DNA from: Granulosicoccus sp. | GTDB taxonomy: Bacteria; Pseudomonadota; Gammaproteobacteria; Granulosicoccales; Granulosicoccaceae | NCBI GenBank assembly: GCA_023301725.1 | Contig: JALZUD010000052.1 | Location: 1-43,533 of the forward strand | DNA: 43,533 bases | Direction: 5' to 3' | In this document: positions 9,710 to 19,476 of the stretch, in pieces | Position numbering within the stretch: the first letter of the stretch is position 1 | Layout of the letters: each line of letters opens with the position of its first letter | Made by a program: the position numbers and the translations under genes | Notes under the pieces: model-generated | Seen by the model: the letters and a program-made list of their open reading frames with translations, nothing else | Told to the model about the DNA's origin: nothing | The model's database searches: none

Positions 9710-10174
9710 TTACTCGCTGGTGGCAGCTTTGGCAAAATTGGCCAAGGCACCAGTCACTTTAGCCAGCACCTCGTCGCAACCTTCAATTGCATGACGGCTC
9801 TTAAGGTACTCAGGGTCGTTGTAGCCAAGCCATGTCTGACCTTGCTCATCCTGCCAAGCCAGCATTTTTTGTGGCAAATCAAGAGCGACACTTTGCGCAC
9901 AATTCATGAGTGGTGTACCGATAGCTGGATTTCCAAAAATCAACAATTCCGTAGGACGGAGACTGAGATCAACTTTTTGCGCATTGGCAGCATGATTAAC
10001 ACGGCCAAAAATAGACATGCCCTTGGATTCGAGCACAGTCGTCAATTTGTCAATAGTGGTTGCCACATCATGTGGGCTCTTGACGCTTGTGAGTCCTGTT
10101 TGAGCCATTGCTCCTTGCGTAAACACACCAGACAAAGTCAGCACTGCAGAAACAGCGATCAATAATTTTTTCAC
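9710..10174 (-). CDS. Secreted DUF302-family protein
   Basis: The 154-residue product has a signal peptide (MKKLLIAVSAVLTLSGVFTQ..., cleavage near AMAQ) and a DUF302 domain. The domain shows TTIDKLTTVLESKGMSIFGRVNH near residues 40-62 and RPTELLIFGNPAIGTPLM near residues 73-90. DUF302 proteins are small periplasmic or extracytoplasmic proteins of poorly known role. GGAAG precedes the GTG start at a suitable distance. The gene is upstream of and probably co-transcribed with lptE, which hints at an envelope role, but that is only context. Confidence 0.85.
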   Translation of the reverse strand: MKKLLIAVSAVLTLSGVFTQGAMAQTGLTSVKSPHDVATTIDKLTTVLESKGMSIFGRVNHAANAQKVDLSLRPTELLIFGNPAIGTPLMNCAQSVALDLPQKMLAWQDEQGQTWLGYNDPEYLKSRHAIEGCDEVLAKVTGALANFAKAATSE

Positions 10175-10277
10175 AATGTATCTTCCGATATGAAAATGGA
10201 GTAATCAGTATACAGTGTCTGCAAACCTCCTCGCCTGAAGCTAGACTAGCTGCTAGAGCGACAATTAAACAATGCAA

Positions 10278-10362
10278 TCTAGCTCGGATTATTCACAACA
10301 TCACGGGGGCACCCAGACCCAACCCTCCCGGACCGTGCGATTCATGAATAGTTCAAGCTAGA
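10278..10362. repeat. Nested inverted-repeat element, about 85 bp
   Basis: Three stems nest symmetrically. TCTAGCT (10278-10284) pairs with AGCTAGA (10356-10362). ATTATTCA (10288-10295) pairs with TGAATAGT (10345-10352), with one wobble. CACGG (10302-10306) pairs with CCGTG (10333-10337), leaving a G/C-rich apical part. The element lies between the divergent DUF302 and PLD genes. It could be a structured RNA, a MITE-like transposon remnant, or a REP-type element; no function is shown by the sequence. Confidence 0.6.
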
Positions 10363-10383
10363 CCAACAAAAACTCCAAAACCT

Positions 10384-10917
10384 GTGCATACACTCCTCCT
10401 CAATAGAGAGATCTATACCGAATTCATTCAACCTTGTATTCCAGAGGCCAAGCGTTTCGTTTGGATTGTCACCGCCGACATCAAAGATATGTACGTAGAT
10501 GGACATCGGCGTATGAAACCGCTCCTAGAGGTGCTGAATGATCTAGTGGAAAGTGGTGTAGCTGTGAGATTGATTCACGCCAAAGAGCCAGGGCCGCGAT
10601 TTCGTGAGGAATTTGATCGCTTTGATTCGCTCATTCAAAGCGAACTGTTTGAGCGTATTCTTTGCCCTCGCGTGCACACAAAAGCGGTTGTGATTGATGG
10701 CAAGCAGGCCTTTGTCGGATCCGCCAATTTGACAGGTGCAGGCATGGGTGCAAAGCATGAAGATAAACGAAATTTTGAAGCAGGCTTTGTATTTGATGAC
10801 CAGGAACACCTAGATCAGCTGATGCAATGGATAGACGAGCTGTATCTCGGCGAACACTGCATCAACTGCCGAAGGCGTGCCTACTGCCCCGACCCAATCA
10901 TTGACTTGAACCGGTGA
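10384..10917 (+). CDS. Phospholipase D-family protein with one HKD motif
   Basis: The 177-residue cytoplasmic protein has one PLD-type motif: His98-x-Lys100, Asp105 and SANLTGAG (Ser113, Asn115). Single-motif PLD proteins usually act as dimers, often as nucleases (Nuc, BfiI type) rather than lipases. No signal peptide is present. The C-terminus ends in a cysteine cluster, CINCRRRAYC (Cys159, 162, 168), which could bind a metal. A GTG start is chosen because it precedes the first conserved strand; there is no good ribosome site. It overlaps the next gene by 4 bp (GTGA), so the two products are probably made together and may act on the same nucleic acid substrate. Confidence 0.82.
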   Translation: MHTLLLNREIYTEFIQPCIPEAKRFVWIVTADIKDMYVDGHRRMKPLLEVLNDLVESGVAVRLIHAKEPGPRFREEFDRFDSLIQSELFERILCPRVHTKAVVIDGKQAFVGSANLTGAGMGAKHEDKRNFEAGFVFDDQEHLDQLMQWIDELYLGEHCINCRRRAYCPDPIIDLNR

Positions 10918-12596
10918 AACACATAACGGACAAAACACCGGACTACAACAATGAGTGCTTGCCAGAGCACATAGTGTCATGTGCACTTGAGTCTCTGGGT
11001 ATAAGAAAAATGCACAGCGACGAGTGCCTCGAAGAGGCCAGCTATTATTTACAGAACAATAGGCAGAACAGTGGCTTGGATGATCCAGAGCTACTCGATC
11101 TGATGCACATACCTTTTGTCACCATAGACCACGAACAGACGGGCAATTTTTCAGGCGAAAGTACACTTGATTTTGCACATAACAATACGCAAGAATTTTC
11201 AGGTGACCTAACACAAGCATTGTATGTTGAGCGTGATGCCCAAGGCTATAGAGTGATGTGTGCCTTAGCAGATGTGTCGTACTACATAAAACCTGTTAGT
11301 GCACTTTTCAATGAAGCTCTCCAACGCGGCGCCACCATCCGCACTCCAGTGCTTACGATCCCTATACTGCCCCTTGAACTTCAAGCAGACCTGATATCGT
11401 TGAGTCCTCACGCGCCCAGACGCTCATTAGTGTTCGACATACGCTTGGACCATAATGCAACTGTGCTCAGTTGCAAATTTTTGCGAGCGAGGATTTGTTC
11501 CACCGCAAAATTAAGCTACGGTGGCGTGCAGCAATGGCTTGATTCAGATTCAGCTGAAACACAAAGCCATCACGCAAGCCTAAAATCGCTTCGCCAAGTT
11601 GGCGCTAAACTCATCGAAGCTGGCAGGACAGAAAATTCGGTGTACTTTGATAAAACAAAAGTCTGGATTACCGTTGCAGGCACTCCACCACGCTTTAAAG
11701 CGGCAACACGCGAGTGCTTCGACACGGAACATTATTGCGAACACATTAGACTGATATGCGATAGGCAAGGTGCAGCCGCTTTAATGGGACTAGAAGGCGT
11801 CACCGATGTACTACAAGCCATGTTTCAAGTGCATGAATTGCCATTGAGAAAAAGCCTCAATACGCTGAAAGCCACCCTCAACGAATGGGCCAATAGCGAT
11901 GCGCAACCTGAGATGTGGCTTTGGCGTGATGGCCAGACATGGGTTCAGTTTCTCGAATCCCTACCCAAAGAAAAAATACATTGCAGGCGTGTGCACGCTA
12001 TAGAGCGACAGATCATGAAAGCACACAAGAGCTCTACTTTCTCGCCAGAGGCAGGCGAGCATCATGCACTCAAGACCAGTAGCTACATTCGTTTTTCAGC
12101 TCCGCTGCACGATGTTGTGGGAATATACGCACAGGGAGAACTGCTCGAGGCACTGTGCGGAGCCCACTACGATGACGACACCAATCACACGACAAGAGGC
12201 GTATTGAAAGAGGAGGTAATCAACGCAGCAAATGCGGCACGTGAACAACAACGCACACTTGATAAAAAAATAGCGCTTGCAGCCCTGCATAGTCTCTTCA
12301 AACATGAAGTAGAAGACAATGACGCACCATGGCATGTTGGCACCATCGTTGGCATAGGTTCTGACAAACTGTATGTCAGCCTTGATGATGAGTCACTGGA
12401 TGTAAAAATCTATCGCTCCGATATGGAAGCTACGTACGCCACGCAGTACACCAGCACATACACGCACGTTATCGCGAGCAATGAAGACATTCCATCGTGG
12501 CAGCTTGGACAAGGCGTACATATAAGGTTGCAACGATACGATATAGCGACGCAACGTTATGTCTTCTGGCTGCAGGCTGACTCTCAAGCGCAGTAA
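10914..12596 (+). CDS. Divergent RNB-domain (RNase II/R-like) protein
   Basis: The 560-residue product has an RNB exoribonuclease core: FVTID with Asp72, then ALADVSYYIKPVSALFNEAL, IPILPLELQADLISLSP, and a late IRFSAPLHDVVGIYAQ segment. A C-terminal S1-like beta domain covers about residues 475-555. RNase II-type enzymes degrade RNA 3' to 5' with clustered aspartates. Here about 20 extra residues (77-97) interrupt that cluster. The expected DxDD-like string reads DLTQ (98-101), and the usual arginine after the SP/AP motif is His399. It may be a weak or inactive nuclease, or an RNA-binding protein. The GTG start overlaps the PLD gene stop. No cold-shock domain typical of RNase R/II is evident. 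Confidence 0.8.
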   Translation: MKHITDKTPDYNNECLPEHIVSCALESLGIRKMHSDECLEEASYYLQNNRQNSGLDDPELLDLMHIPFVTIDHEQTGNFSGESTLDFAHNNTQEFSGDLTQALYVERDAQGYRVMCALADVSYYIKPVSALFNEALQRGATIRTPVLTIPILPLELQADLISLSPHAPRRSLVFDIRLDHNATVLSCKFLRARICSTAKLSYGGVQQWLDSDSAETQSHHASLKSLRQVGAKLIEAGRTENSVYFDKTKVWITVAGTPPRFKAATRECFDTEHYCEHIRLICDRQGAAALMGLEGVTDVLQAMFQVHELPLRKSLNTLKATLNEWANSDAQPEMWLWRDGQTWVQFLESLPKEKIHCRRVHAIERQIMKAHKSSTFSPEAGEHHALKTSSYIRFSAPLHDVVGIYAQGELLEALCGAHYDDDTNHTTRGVLKEEVINAANAAREQQRTLDKKIALAALHSLFKHEVEDNDAPWHVGTIVGIGSDKLYVSLDDESLDVKIYRSDMEATYATQYTSTYTHVIASNEDIPSWQLGQGVHIRLQRYDIATQRYVFWLQADSQAQ

Positions 12597-12673
12597 CGTA
12601 CAATGGCATACACTGTGCGTTACGAACAGTATCGTAACCGCACTAAACTACACATTCATCAGGACTCGCGACC

Positions 12674-14119
12674 ATGTCAAAAGTAGCCACTGGAGTTGGA
12701 CCCAAACACCCTCAGGTGGTTGTGCTGGTTGGAGCAACGGGCGATCTTGCTAAACGAAAACTGATTCCCGGGCTTTATCATCTGTTTACAGCGGGGTTCA
12801 TTCCTGACTGTAGAATTATTGGCCTATCGCTAGACGACATCAGTGCAGAAGATTTTCGTGCCTTGTGCCTTAGCTCGCTCAATGAATTTTCATCGCGCAA
12901 GATCAAAGATGAAGATTGGAAGCGCTTTAGCGACAACCTTAATTATCTACCCCTGTCCGCTGGCCCTGAAAAACTTAATGAAACAGTTGTGGCTGCCGAA
13001 CAGGCAATTGGAGGCGACTGCCGACGATTGCACTACCTCAGTGTGCCACCAGCAGCAGCCTTGTCTGTTATTGATCTTTTGGGCAAAGCAAATCTGGTGG
13101 AACGTGCGCATGTGGTAATGGAAAAACCATTTGGTGTTGACCTTAAATCTGCGGTAGCTTTAAATAAGGAAGTGCACAAAGTTTTCGATGAGAATCAAGT
13201 ATTCAGAATAGATCACTTTCTAGGTAAGGAACCTGCTCAAAATATTCTTGCGTTCCGATTTGCCAATGGACTCTTTGAACCCATCTGGAACCGAAACTTT
13301 ATAGACAATATTCAGATTGATGTGCCAGAAACACTCGGGCTGGATGGCCGCTCAGGTTTCTATGAGAAAACAGGTGCCTTCCGCGACATGGTCGTCACGC
13401 ATCTGTTTCAGATATTGGCATTTGTGGCAATGGAGCCCCCAGCAGCCCTTGACCCAGCCTCAATAACAGAAGAGAAACGCAAAGTCTTTAAAAGCATGTT
13501 GAAGATTGAGCCAACAGACGTTGTGCTGGGTCAATTCGGCGGTTACAGGGATTTGCCAGGAGTCGACCCTGAATCCCAAACCGAGACGTTTATTGCCCTC
13601 AAATGCACCATTGATAACTGGCGTTGGGCTGGCGTCCCTTTTTATCTTCGCACCGGCAAACGTCTGGCAGAAGGGCAACGCATCATATCCATCGCCTTTC
13701 AGGAGCCTCCCAGAAGTATGTTCCCTATAGATTCAGGTGTTGGTCTACATGGCCCTGACCATCTAACATTTGATTTGTCAGACACGTCCAGAACATCGCT
13801 ATCGTTTTATGGCAAACGGCCAGGCCCCGGAATGAAACTGGACAAACATAGCCTGCAGTTTTCGATGGACGAAAACAAACACATAGGCGATGTCTTGGAA
13901 GCCTATGAGCGACTCATACTCGATGCAATGCGCGGTGATCACACCTTGTTTACATCCTCTGAAGGTATCGAAAAGCTGTGGGAAGTTTCGGCCCCACTCA
14001 TAGAAAATCCACCCCCGGTTCTACGCTATGCTCAAGGCACATGGGGACCGAACGCCATCCATCAATTAATTGCACCCAAAGCATGGCGCCTACCATTTGA
14101 ACGGACTTGGCGTGACTGA
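12674..14119 (+). CDS. zwf: Glucose-6-phosphate 1-dehydrogenase
   Basis: This enzyme oxidises glucose-6-phosphate to 6-phosphogluconolactone with NADP+, feeding the pentose-phosphate or Entner-Doudoroff route. The dinucleotide-binding loop is [11 protein letters not shown] at residues 20-30, and the active-site motif RIDHFLGKE lies near residue 178 with its catalytic His and substrate-binding Lys. Length (481) is normal. AGGA lies about 9 nt before the ATG. The usual partners pgl and edd are not adjacent, so it appears to be a solo gene here. Confidence 0.96.
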   Translation: MSKVATGVGPKHPQVVVLVGATGDLAKRKLIPGLYHLFTAGFIPDCRIIGLSLDDISAEDFRALCLSSLNEFSSRKIKDEDWKRFSDNLNYLPLSAGPEKLNETVVAAEQAIGGDCRRLHYLSVPPAAALSVIDLLGKANLVERAHVVMEKPFGVDLKSAVALNKEVHKVFDENQVFRIDHFLGKEPAQNILAFRFANGLFEPIWNRNFIDNIQIDVPETLGLDGRSGFYEKTGAFRDMVVTHLFQILAFVAMEPPAALDPASITEEKRKVFKSMLKIEPTDVVLGQFGGYRDLPGVDPESQTETFIALKCTIDNWRWAGVPFYLRTGKRLAEGQRIISIAFQEPPRSMFPIDSGVGLHGPDHLTFDLSDTSRTSLSFYGKRPGPGMKLDKHSLQFSMDENKHIGDVLEAYERLILDAMRGDHTLFTSSEGIEKLWEVSAPLIENPPPVLRYAQGTWGPNAIHQLIAPKAWRLPFERTWRD

Positions 14120-14129
14120 TATTGGAGGC

Positions 14130-15056
14130 TTACGATTTATCAGCTGCTCGTTCTGATAGCCCTATACCCACAAGCACTAGAGATAGCCCGGCAAAGTGAT
14201 ACCACTCAAAGCTCTCTTTGATCAATAAAACAGCCAGGATAGAACCAAAAATGGGCACTAGATTGATAAAAAGGCCTGCGCGATTACTACCCAGCAATTG
14301 CACACCGCGCGCCCATGAGAGCTGACTGACAATCGTTGGGAAGATAACCACATACGCCAATACCAATAGACCCTGCGTAGAAGGCGCGGTGAAAGGTTTA
14401 GTAGAGAGCTCCCAAGCGGCAAACGGCAGGGTCATGATGAAAGCGCTCAGCGATATCACCCACATAAAGCTCATCCACTGGATATCAGGTTTCCATCGCA
14501 AGCCAAAGGTATACGCTGCATAGAACACGCAGGCAATTAGCATAATGACATCGCCCTTGTTCAGGCCATGCGATATAAAGGTGGCAGGTTGGCCTTCGGT
14601 TGTGGTCACCAGCACGCCGAATAAAGTCAACAGCAGTCCTGCGACTTGCCATAACTTGACACGCTGCGACAAGATAAAAAAATTGGCTAGCATAATCATT
14701 GCAGGCATAGAGGCTTGCTCAATACTCACATTGATGGCGGTAGTAAAGTTCAGCGCCAGATACATGCACAGATTGAATGCGGCCATGCCAAAAGCACCAA
14801 GACAAAACAGCAACAATGCATGCTGCCTGACCACCGGCCAATCTGTTTTTAAAGGCTTTAACGCAAAGGGCGTTAGCATCACCATGGCCAGTAGCCATCT
14901 AAGGGACGTTAGTGTAAACGGTTGCCAGTCTTCAGTGGCTAGTCTTCCAGCAACCGCATTGCCTCCCCAAAGCAGTGGCGCAAGGATGAGCAACGCATAG
15001 GCATTTCCAGTAATACTACCTACTCGGCTCATCATAGCTATACGTTTACTTAGCAA
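14130..15056 (-). CDS. EamA/DMT-superfamily transporter
   Basis: A 308-residue inner-membrane protein with about ten hydrophobic helices arranged as two EamA repeats. The first starts at [15 protein letters not shown] and the second near [11 protein letters not shown]. Such DMT proteins usually export metabolites or amino acids; the substrate is unknown. The annotated ATG at 15056 overlaps the end of leuS by 11 bp. Alternative ATGs at 15035 and 15032 would remove the overlap. It sits where lptE normally follows leuS. It converges on zwf with about 10 bp between the stops. Confidence 0.88.
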   Translation of the reverse strand: MLSKRIAMMSRVGSITGNAYALLILAPLLWGGNAVAGRLATEDWQPFTLTSLRWLLAMVMLTPFALKPLKTDWPVVRQHALLLFCLGAFGMAAFNLCMYLALNFTTAINVSIEQASMPAMIMLANFFILSQRVKLWQVAGLLLTLFGVLVTTTEGQPATFISHGLNKGDVIMLIACVFYAAYTFGLRWKPDIQWMSFMWVISLSAFIMTLPFAAWELSTKPFTAPSTQGLLVLAYVVIFPTIVSQLSWARGVQLLGSNRAGLFINLVPIFGSILAVLLIKESFEWYHFAGLSLVLVGIGLSERAADKS

Positions 15057-17673
15057 CTATATTGACTAGCCGTCCCGGCACAACAATAACCTTGAGAACC
15101 TGCAATCCATCCAGATGCTTCTGCACGACCTCATCCTCGCGCGCTGCAGACTCACACGCCTCCTTGCTCGCATCAGGTGCCACAGTCACACTGCTACGAC
15201 GTTTACCATTGACCTGCACAACCAGCTCTATCTCATCACGTGTTAACGCCTGTTCATCAACAACCGGCCAAGCCTCATCAATCAGCGCACCACTGTGCCC
15301 TAACCCAACCCATAACTCATGCGCAATATGCGGCACGAAAGGGTTCAGTAGGCGAACCAGCGCACCGCAAGCTTCAAAAACAACAGCCTTGCCAACATCA
15401 CTGCGATCATCAAAACGAGTGATCTCGTTGAACAATTCCATCATCGACGCTATGGCCGTGTTAAAAGTCATGCGGCGCTCGATGTCATCAGTAACTTTGC
15501 CAATAGTTTCATGAGTTTTACGACGTAAGGCTTTCTGGTCAGCGCTTAGCTCAACGCTGCTGATGTCTGCCTTATTAAAGTTTTCATCAACAGCACTCAC
15601 TTCACGCCACACGCGCTTGAGGAAACGATGCATGCCTTCTACACCACCCTCTTTCCACTCCAATGATTGATGCGGTGGGGTATCACTCATTGAAAACAAG
15701 CGCATGGTGTCAGCACCATAGCGATCTACCATCTCTAGTGGATCAACACCGTTGCTCTTTGACTTGGACATTTTTTCAATACGGCCCACTGTCACGGGCT
15801 TGCCATCTGCTTTAAGAATCGCACTGGCAATTCGTCCTTTGTCATCGTAAGTAATGTCCAGCTCATTACGATAGAAGTAGGTTTTCTGCTGACCTTCCTC
15901 ACCCCGATAGAAAGACTCTGCCACCACCATGCCTTGCGTTAGCAAACGGGTGAACGGCTCATCGCTTACCACAAGCCCTGCATCACGCATCAGTTTGAAA
16001 AAGAAACGTGCGTACAGTAGGTGCAACACAGCATGTTCGACACCACCAATATACTGATCGACCGGCAGCCAGTAGTTAGCACGATCGTCCACCATGCTCG
16101 AAGCACCCGGGCTACAAAAGCGCGTGAAATACCAGCTTGATTCAAAAAATGTATCGAACGTATCAGTTTCACGAGTGCCGGGTTTGTCGGTGCCCGGAAC
16201 CTTGCAGTTAATAAATTCAGGATCTTCTTTTATCGGTGACTTAACCCCTGAGAAAGCGACATCTTCAGGCAATCGCACGGGCAAATCTTCTTCGGGCACC
16301 ACATGAACATTGCCCTCCTCGTCATAAATGATAGGAATTGGGCATCCCCAGTAGCGTTGCCTCGATACACCCCAATCTCGCAATCGGTAGTTCACGCGCT
16401 TGGTACCATTGGCGTTAGCCAAAAGAAACTCGGCTGTAGCCTCAAACGCCTCAGCGAACGCCAGGCCATCGAATTGCCCTGAATTGATGAGCGTTGTGTC
16501 TTGCTTATCAGTGAACGCTGATTCGCTGACATCAGCCGGTGACTTGGTAGACTGCACAACTTGCTTTATAGGCAGCCCATATTTTGTAGCAAATTCCCAG
16601 TCACGTTGATCGTGGGCTGGCACCGCCATGACTGCCCCTGTGCCATAAGTAATGAGCACAAAGTTGGCAACATAGACAGGTATCCGCTCACCGGATACAG
16701 GATTGATCACATCAATGCCCAATGGGACACCGCGCTTTTCCATTGACTCCACGACCGCCTCAGAGGTACCTGTATTTGCGCAATGCGCAATGAAGTCAGC
16801 CACTTCCGAATTACGTTTTGACATGGCGCGCGCTATAGGGTGTTCAGCAGCCACAGCCATATAGGTAACTCCTGCTACCGTATCGGGTCTGGTGGTATAG
16901 ACGCGAATAGCGTCCGCCTTGCCATCATCTGTGATGTCCAACTCGGCATCAGCACGCCCAACCAGTTTAAATTCAAACTCCACGCCTTCAGATCGGCCAA
17001 TCCAATTCTTTTGCTGTGCTCTTACAGCCTCAGGCCAACCTTCCAGCTTGTCGGTCTCTTCCAGAAGCTCATCAGCATATTGTGTGATTTTCAGGAACCA
17101 TTGCGGTATTTCGCGTCGTTCCACTTTTGCGCCAGATCGCCAGCCACAGCCATTGGCATCAACCTGCTCATTGGCTAGCACTGTGCCTTCAACCGGGTCC
17201 CAGTTAACAATGGCCATTTTCTTGTAAGCAAGGCCTTTCTTGACCAGTTGCGTGAAGAACCATTGTTCCTGTTTGTAGTAATCCGGGGAGCAGGTGGTTA
17301 GCTCTCTGGACCAGTCGTACGCGAAACCGAGCTGCTGAAGCTGGTTACGCATTTCGGAAATGTTGGCGTAAGTCCACTTTGCAGGCGCCGTGTTGTTCTT
17401 GATGGCGGCATTTTCAGCTGGCAGACCGAACGCATCCCAACCCATTGGCTGCAAAACATTGAACCCCTGCATACGCTTATAGCGAGAGACCACATCGCCA
17501 ATGGTGTAATTACGCACATGGCCCATGTGTAAACTACCACTGGGGTAAGGGAACATGCAGAGGCAGTAGTACTTTGGGCGCGTGGTGTCCTCAGTAACCT
17601 TGAAAGCATCGTTGGCTTGCCACAGTGCCTGAACATCAGTCTCTGTTCGGCGAAAATCGTAGGAGTCCTGCAT
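15046..17673 (-). CDS. leuS: Leucyl-tRNA synthetase
   Basis: LeuRS attaches leucine to tRNA-Leu and edits mischarged products. The 875-residue length is normal. The class I HIGH-type motif appears as HMGH at residues 49-52 within [20 protein letters not shown], the editing domain as [20 protein letters not shown], and the KMSKSKSNG loop near residue 635. The ATG is preceded by AAAGGT. Downstream is an EamA transporter rather than lptE-holA, which is the common neighbourhood in gammaproteobacteria. Confidence 0.97.
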   Translation of the reverse strand: MQDSYDFRRTETDVQALWQANDAFKVTEDTTRPKYYCLCMFPYPSGSLHMGHVRNYTIGDVVSRYKRMQGFNVLQPMGWDAFGLPAENAAIKNNTAPAKWTYANISEMRNQLQQLGFAYDWSRELTTCSPDYYKQEQWFFTQLVKKGLAYKKMAIVNWDPVEGTVLANEQVDANGCGWRSGAKVERREIPQWFLKITQYADELLEETDKLEGWPEAVRAQQKNWIGRSEGVEFEFKLVGRADAELDITDDGKADAIRVYTTRPDTVAGVTYMAVAAEHPIARAMSKRNSEVADFIAHCANTGTSEAVVESMEKRGVPLGIDVINPVSGERIPVYVANFVLITYGTGAVMAVPAHDQRDWEFATKYGLPIKQVVQSTKSPADVSESAFTDKQDTTLINSGQFDGLAFAEAFEATAEFLLANANGTKRVNYRLRDWGVSRQRYWGCPIPIIYDEEGNVHVVPEEDLPVRLPEDVAFSGVKSPIKEDPEFINCKVPGTDKPGTRETDTFDTFFESSWYFTRFCSPGASSMVDDRANYWLPVDQYIGGVEHAVLHLLYARFFFKLMRDAGLVVSDEPFTRLLTQGMVVAESFYRGEEGQQKTYFYRNELDITYDDKGRIASAILKADGKPVTVGRIEKMSKSKSNGVDPLEMVDRYGADTMRLFSMSDTPPHQSLEWKEGGVEGMHRFLKRVWREVSAVDENFNKADISSVELSADQKALRRKTHETIGKVTDDIERRMTFNTAIASMMELFNEITRFDDRSDVGKAVVFEACGALVRLLNPFVPHIAHELWVGLGHSGALIDEAWPVVDEQALTRDEIELVVQVNGKRRSSVTVAPDASKEACESAAREDEVVQKHLDGLQVLKVIVVPGRLVNIVAK

Positions 17674-17783
17674 GGGTGACCTTTAAAGCGAATTCGTGAA
17701 TAAATAAGGTAACGCTACTGCACCTGCAGCAGCGGAATCTGAAGATTGCAGTATACGGGAGCGCTAGAGGTGAAAGCTATCGC

Positions 17784-18509
17784 TCACGCAACACGCAACC
17801 AGGCTAATGTAAATACATGCCACGGCGTGATGGCCATGCGCAGTTCCAAGTGCCTTCCGAAGTAACGTGCCCGCAGCTCTGGATGCAGAAACTGAACCTC
17901 TGGACGACCGCTTTGTAGCGCGCTCAGCTGCACATCCTGAAAACCGAAGAATTGCCCGAAATCGCGTGCCAGACACTTATAGATACTCTCTTTGAGACTA
18001 AATAATGCTGTGCTAAGCCACAACGGCGAAGAACTGGCTGACAAGGCTTCCCGCTCAGCAGGTGTGGCGATCAACTTGATGACACCCTCATCAAGAGCTT
18101 GAATGCGCTCCAGATCGATACCCAACATCTGTGCTTCGCACATACTGGTGGCTGCGACTGCCGCCACTGCCCAGTCATTGGTATGGCTCAGACTACCCAT
18201 GACCCCGTCGGGCCATTGCACCGAACCATCGTCTTGCCGAGGCAAGGCGGTGACAGGTAATCCAGCATCAAGTAGCAACGCGCGAGCACAGTGGCGGCCT
18301 GATGAAAAGGTAGCGCGTCGCACATCAGCAGCCGTTGCAATCGCGGTTAATTCTTCAGCAAAAAGTTCTTCGGAATAATCCGCCACAGGCAAGCTCAACA
18401 GATAAATGCTGGTACCAGCCCACTCAGGGGCAAACCGCAGGCCATTGATCGGGCAGGATTGCCCGCCTTCCAATAGAGTGTCTTGTTGAAACACGTCATC
18501 ACTAGACAT
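17784..18509 (-). CDS. 4'-phosphopantetheinyl transferase (EntD-like)
   Basis: The 241-residue enzyme transfers phosphopantetheine from CoA to a serine of carrier proteins. EntD-type features are GRHCAR (71-76), the substrate loop GSLSHT (105-110), the Mg2+-binding GIDLE (130-134, Asp132 and Glu134) and FSLKESIYKCL (170-180) with catalytic Lys173 and Glu174. These are complete, so it should be active. No NRPS, PKS or siderophore genes are in the window, so its carrier-protein target is elsewhere. It lies 116 bp after the PhyH-family gene on the same strand. Confidence 0.9.
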   Translation of the reverse strand: MSSDDVFQQDTLLEGGQSCPINGLRFAPEWAGTSIYLLSLPVADYSEELFAEELTAIATAADVRRATFSSGRHCARALLLDAGLPVTALPRQDDGSVQWPDGVMGSLSHTNDWAVAAVAATSMCEAQMLGIDLERIQALDEGVIKLIATPAEREALSASSSPLWLSTALFSLKESIYKCLARDFGQFFGFQDVQLSALQSGRPEVQFLHPELRARYFGRHLELRMAITPWHVFTLAWLRVA

Positions 18510-18624
18510 GAGGGCTAAGCGCCTACGCTACTGCATGTTATCGGGGCTGACAGCACTTGGAGCTGCCCTATCAAGAGTAGCTGCACGCACAGTCCTGTGC
18601 CCGCTACACAAACGGTTGGGCTGT

Positions 18625-19383
18625 TCACACGGGAATGTCTTCATAGACAGCTGAACGAGTTTCGGGGATAGGCTGATTATGTTCAGCGCGATAGGTGTAT
18701 ACCAACGAGCGTTTTATCGCCTCACTTTCATTTTGTCCCGCCGCATGCAAGGTGCGAGAATGAAAGAACAGCATGTCGCCAGCTTGCATTTCGACCACCG
18801 TTGCCTTTGACAGCAGGGCGCTATTGGCTTGCAAATCAGTTCTTAAAAACAGTGATGCATCGAATTGACCCGGCTCAAAATCTAGCTTATGCGACCCAGG
18901 TATAACAAGAAGCCCGCCGTTTTCACGAGTCTCAGGCCCAAGCGCCAACCAGGTGCTAACCAATTCTCGTTGGTCAAAACGCCAATAGCGAATGTCCTGG
19001 TGCCAGCTGGTTACGCTACTAAAACCCGGATGTTTGGTCATAACACAGTTGTGATGGTTTTGCGAAAGCCGGATTTGATCGCTGTGCATAAACGATTTTA
19101 AAGATTCTACAACTTGTGGATGCCGACCAATCTGCTGAAACAAACGGTCTCGACCGTAGGCATGCAACAAACGACGCGGTGTTTGTCCGCCCGGTGCGCC
19201 TCGCGATACCGGTGCACCCGGATAATGAACATCGGCCTCAAATTCAACAGGCGCCAGTGCCGGGTTCAGGCAATGATCGATCAGCCCAACAAGAGCTTCG
19301 ACTTCCTCAGGCGGTATCAGTTGTCGTAAAACGACGTAGCCGTTTGTTGCAAAATCAACAGCGGCCTGTTCTATATGGGTCAC
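18625..19383 (-). CDS. Phytanoyl-CoA dioxygenase (PhyH) family protein
   Basis: A 252-residue non-haem Fe(II)/2-oxoglutarate-dependent dioxygenase. The iron ligands are His128 and Asp130 (WHQD) and probably His213 (TLHAAGQN), with Arg225 (RSLVY) as the likely 2-oxoglutarate anchor. The substrate cannot be told; bacterial PhyH proteins hydroxylate diverse small molecules. It is divergent from the large uvrA, with a 93-bp intergenic region, and is followed by the phosphopantetheinyl transferase. Confidence 0.88.
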   Translation of the reverse strand: MTHIEQAAVDFATNGYVVLRQLIPPEEVEALVGLIDHCLNPALAPVEFEADVHYPGAPVSRGAPGGQTPRRLLHAYGRDRLFQQIGRHPQVVESLKSFMHSDQIRLSQNHHNCVMTKHPGFSSVTSWHQDIRYWRFDQRELVSTWLALGPETRENGGLLVIPGSHKLDFEPGQFDASLFLRTDLQANSALLSKATVVEMQAGDMLFFHSRTLHAAGQNESEAIKRSLVYTYRAEHNQPIPETRSAVYEDIPV

Positions 19384-19476
19384 ACAATCACCTCTATGCT
19401 CTCATTGACGAGTCTACCTGCTCATATAGCCGTAAACTAGTGTACTGGACATTACCTATCGACAAAATAAGGTCTC

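Noticed and set aside
10278..10362. Group II intron remnant
   Set aside because: The reverse strand has a GCACGGTCCGGGAGGG-like segment that recalls intron structures, but there is no reverse transcriptase frame and no recognisable domain V, so the claim could not be supported.
19384..19476. LexA (SOS) box upstream of the double uvrA
   Set aside because: No CTG-N10-CAG with the expected AT-rich centre was found between the PhyH and uvrA starts; the nearest CTG has no matching CAG at the right distance.
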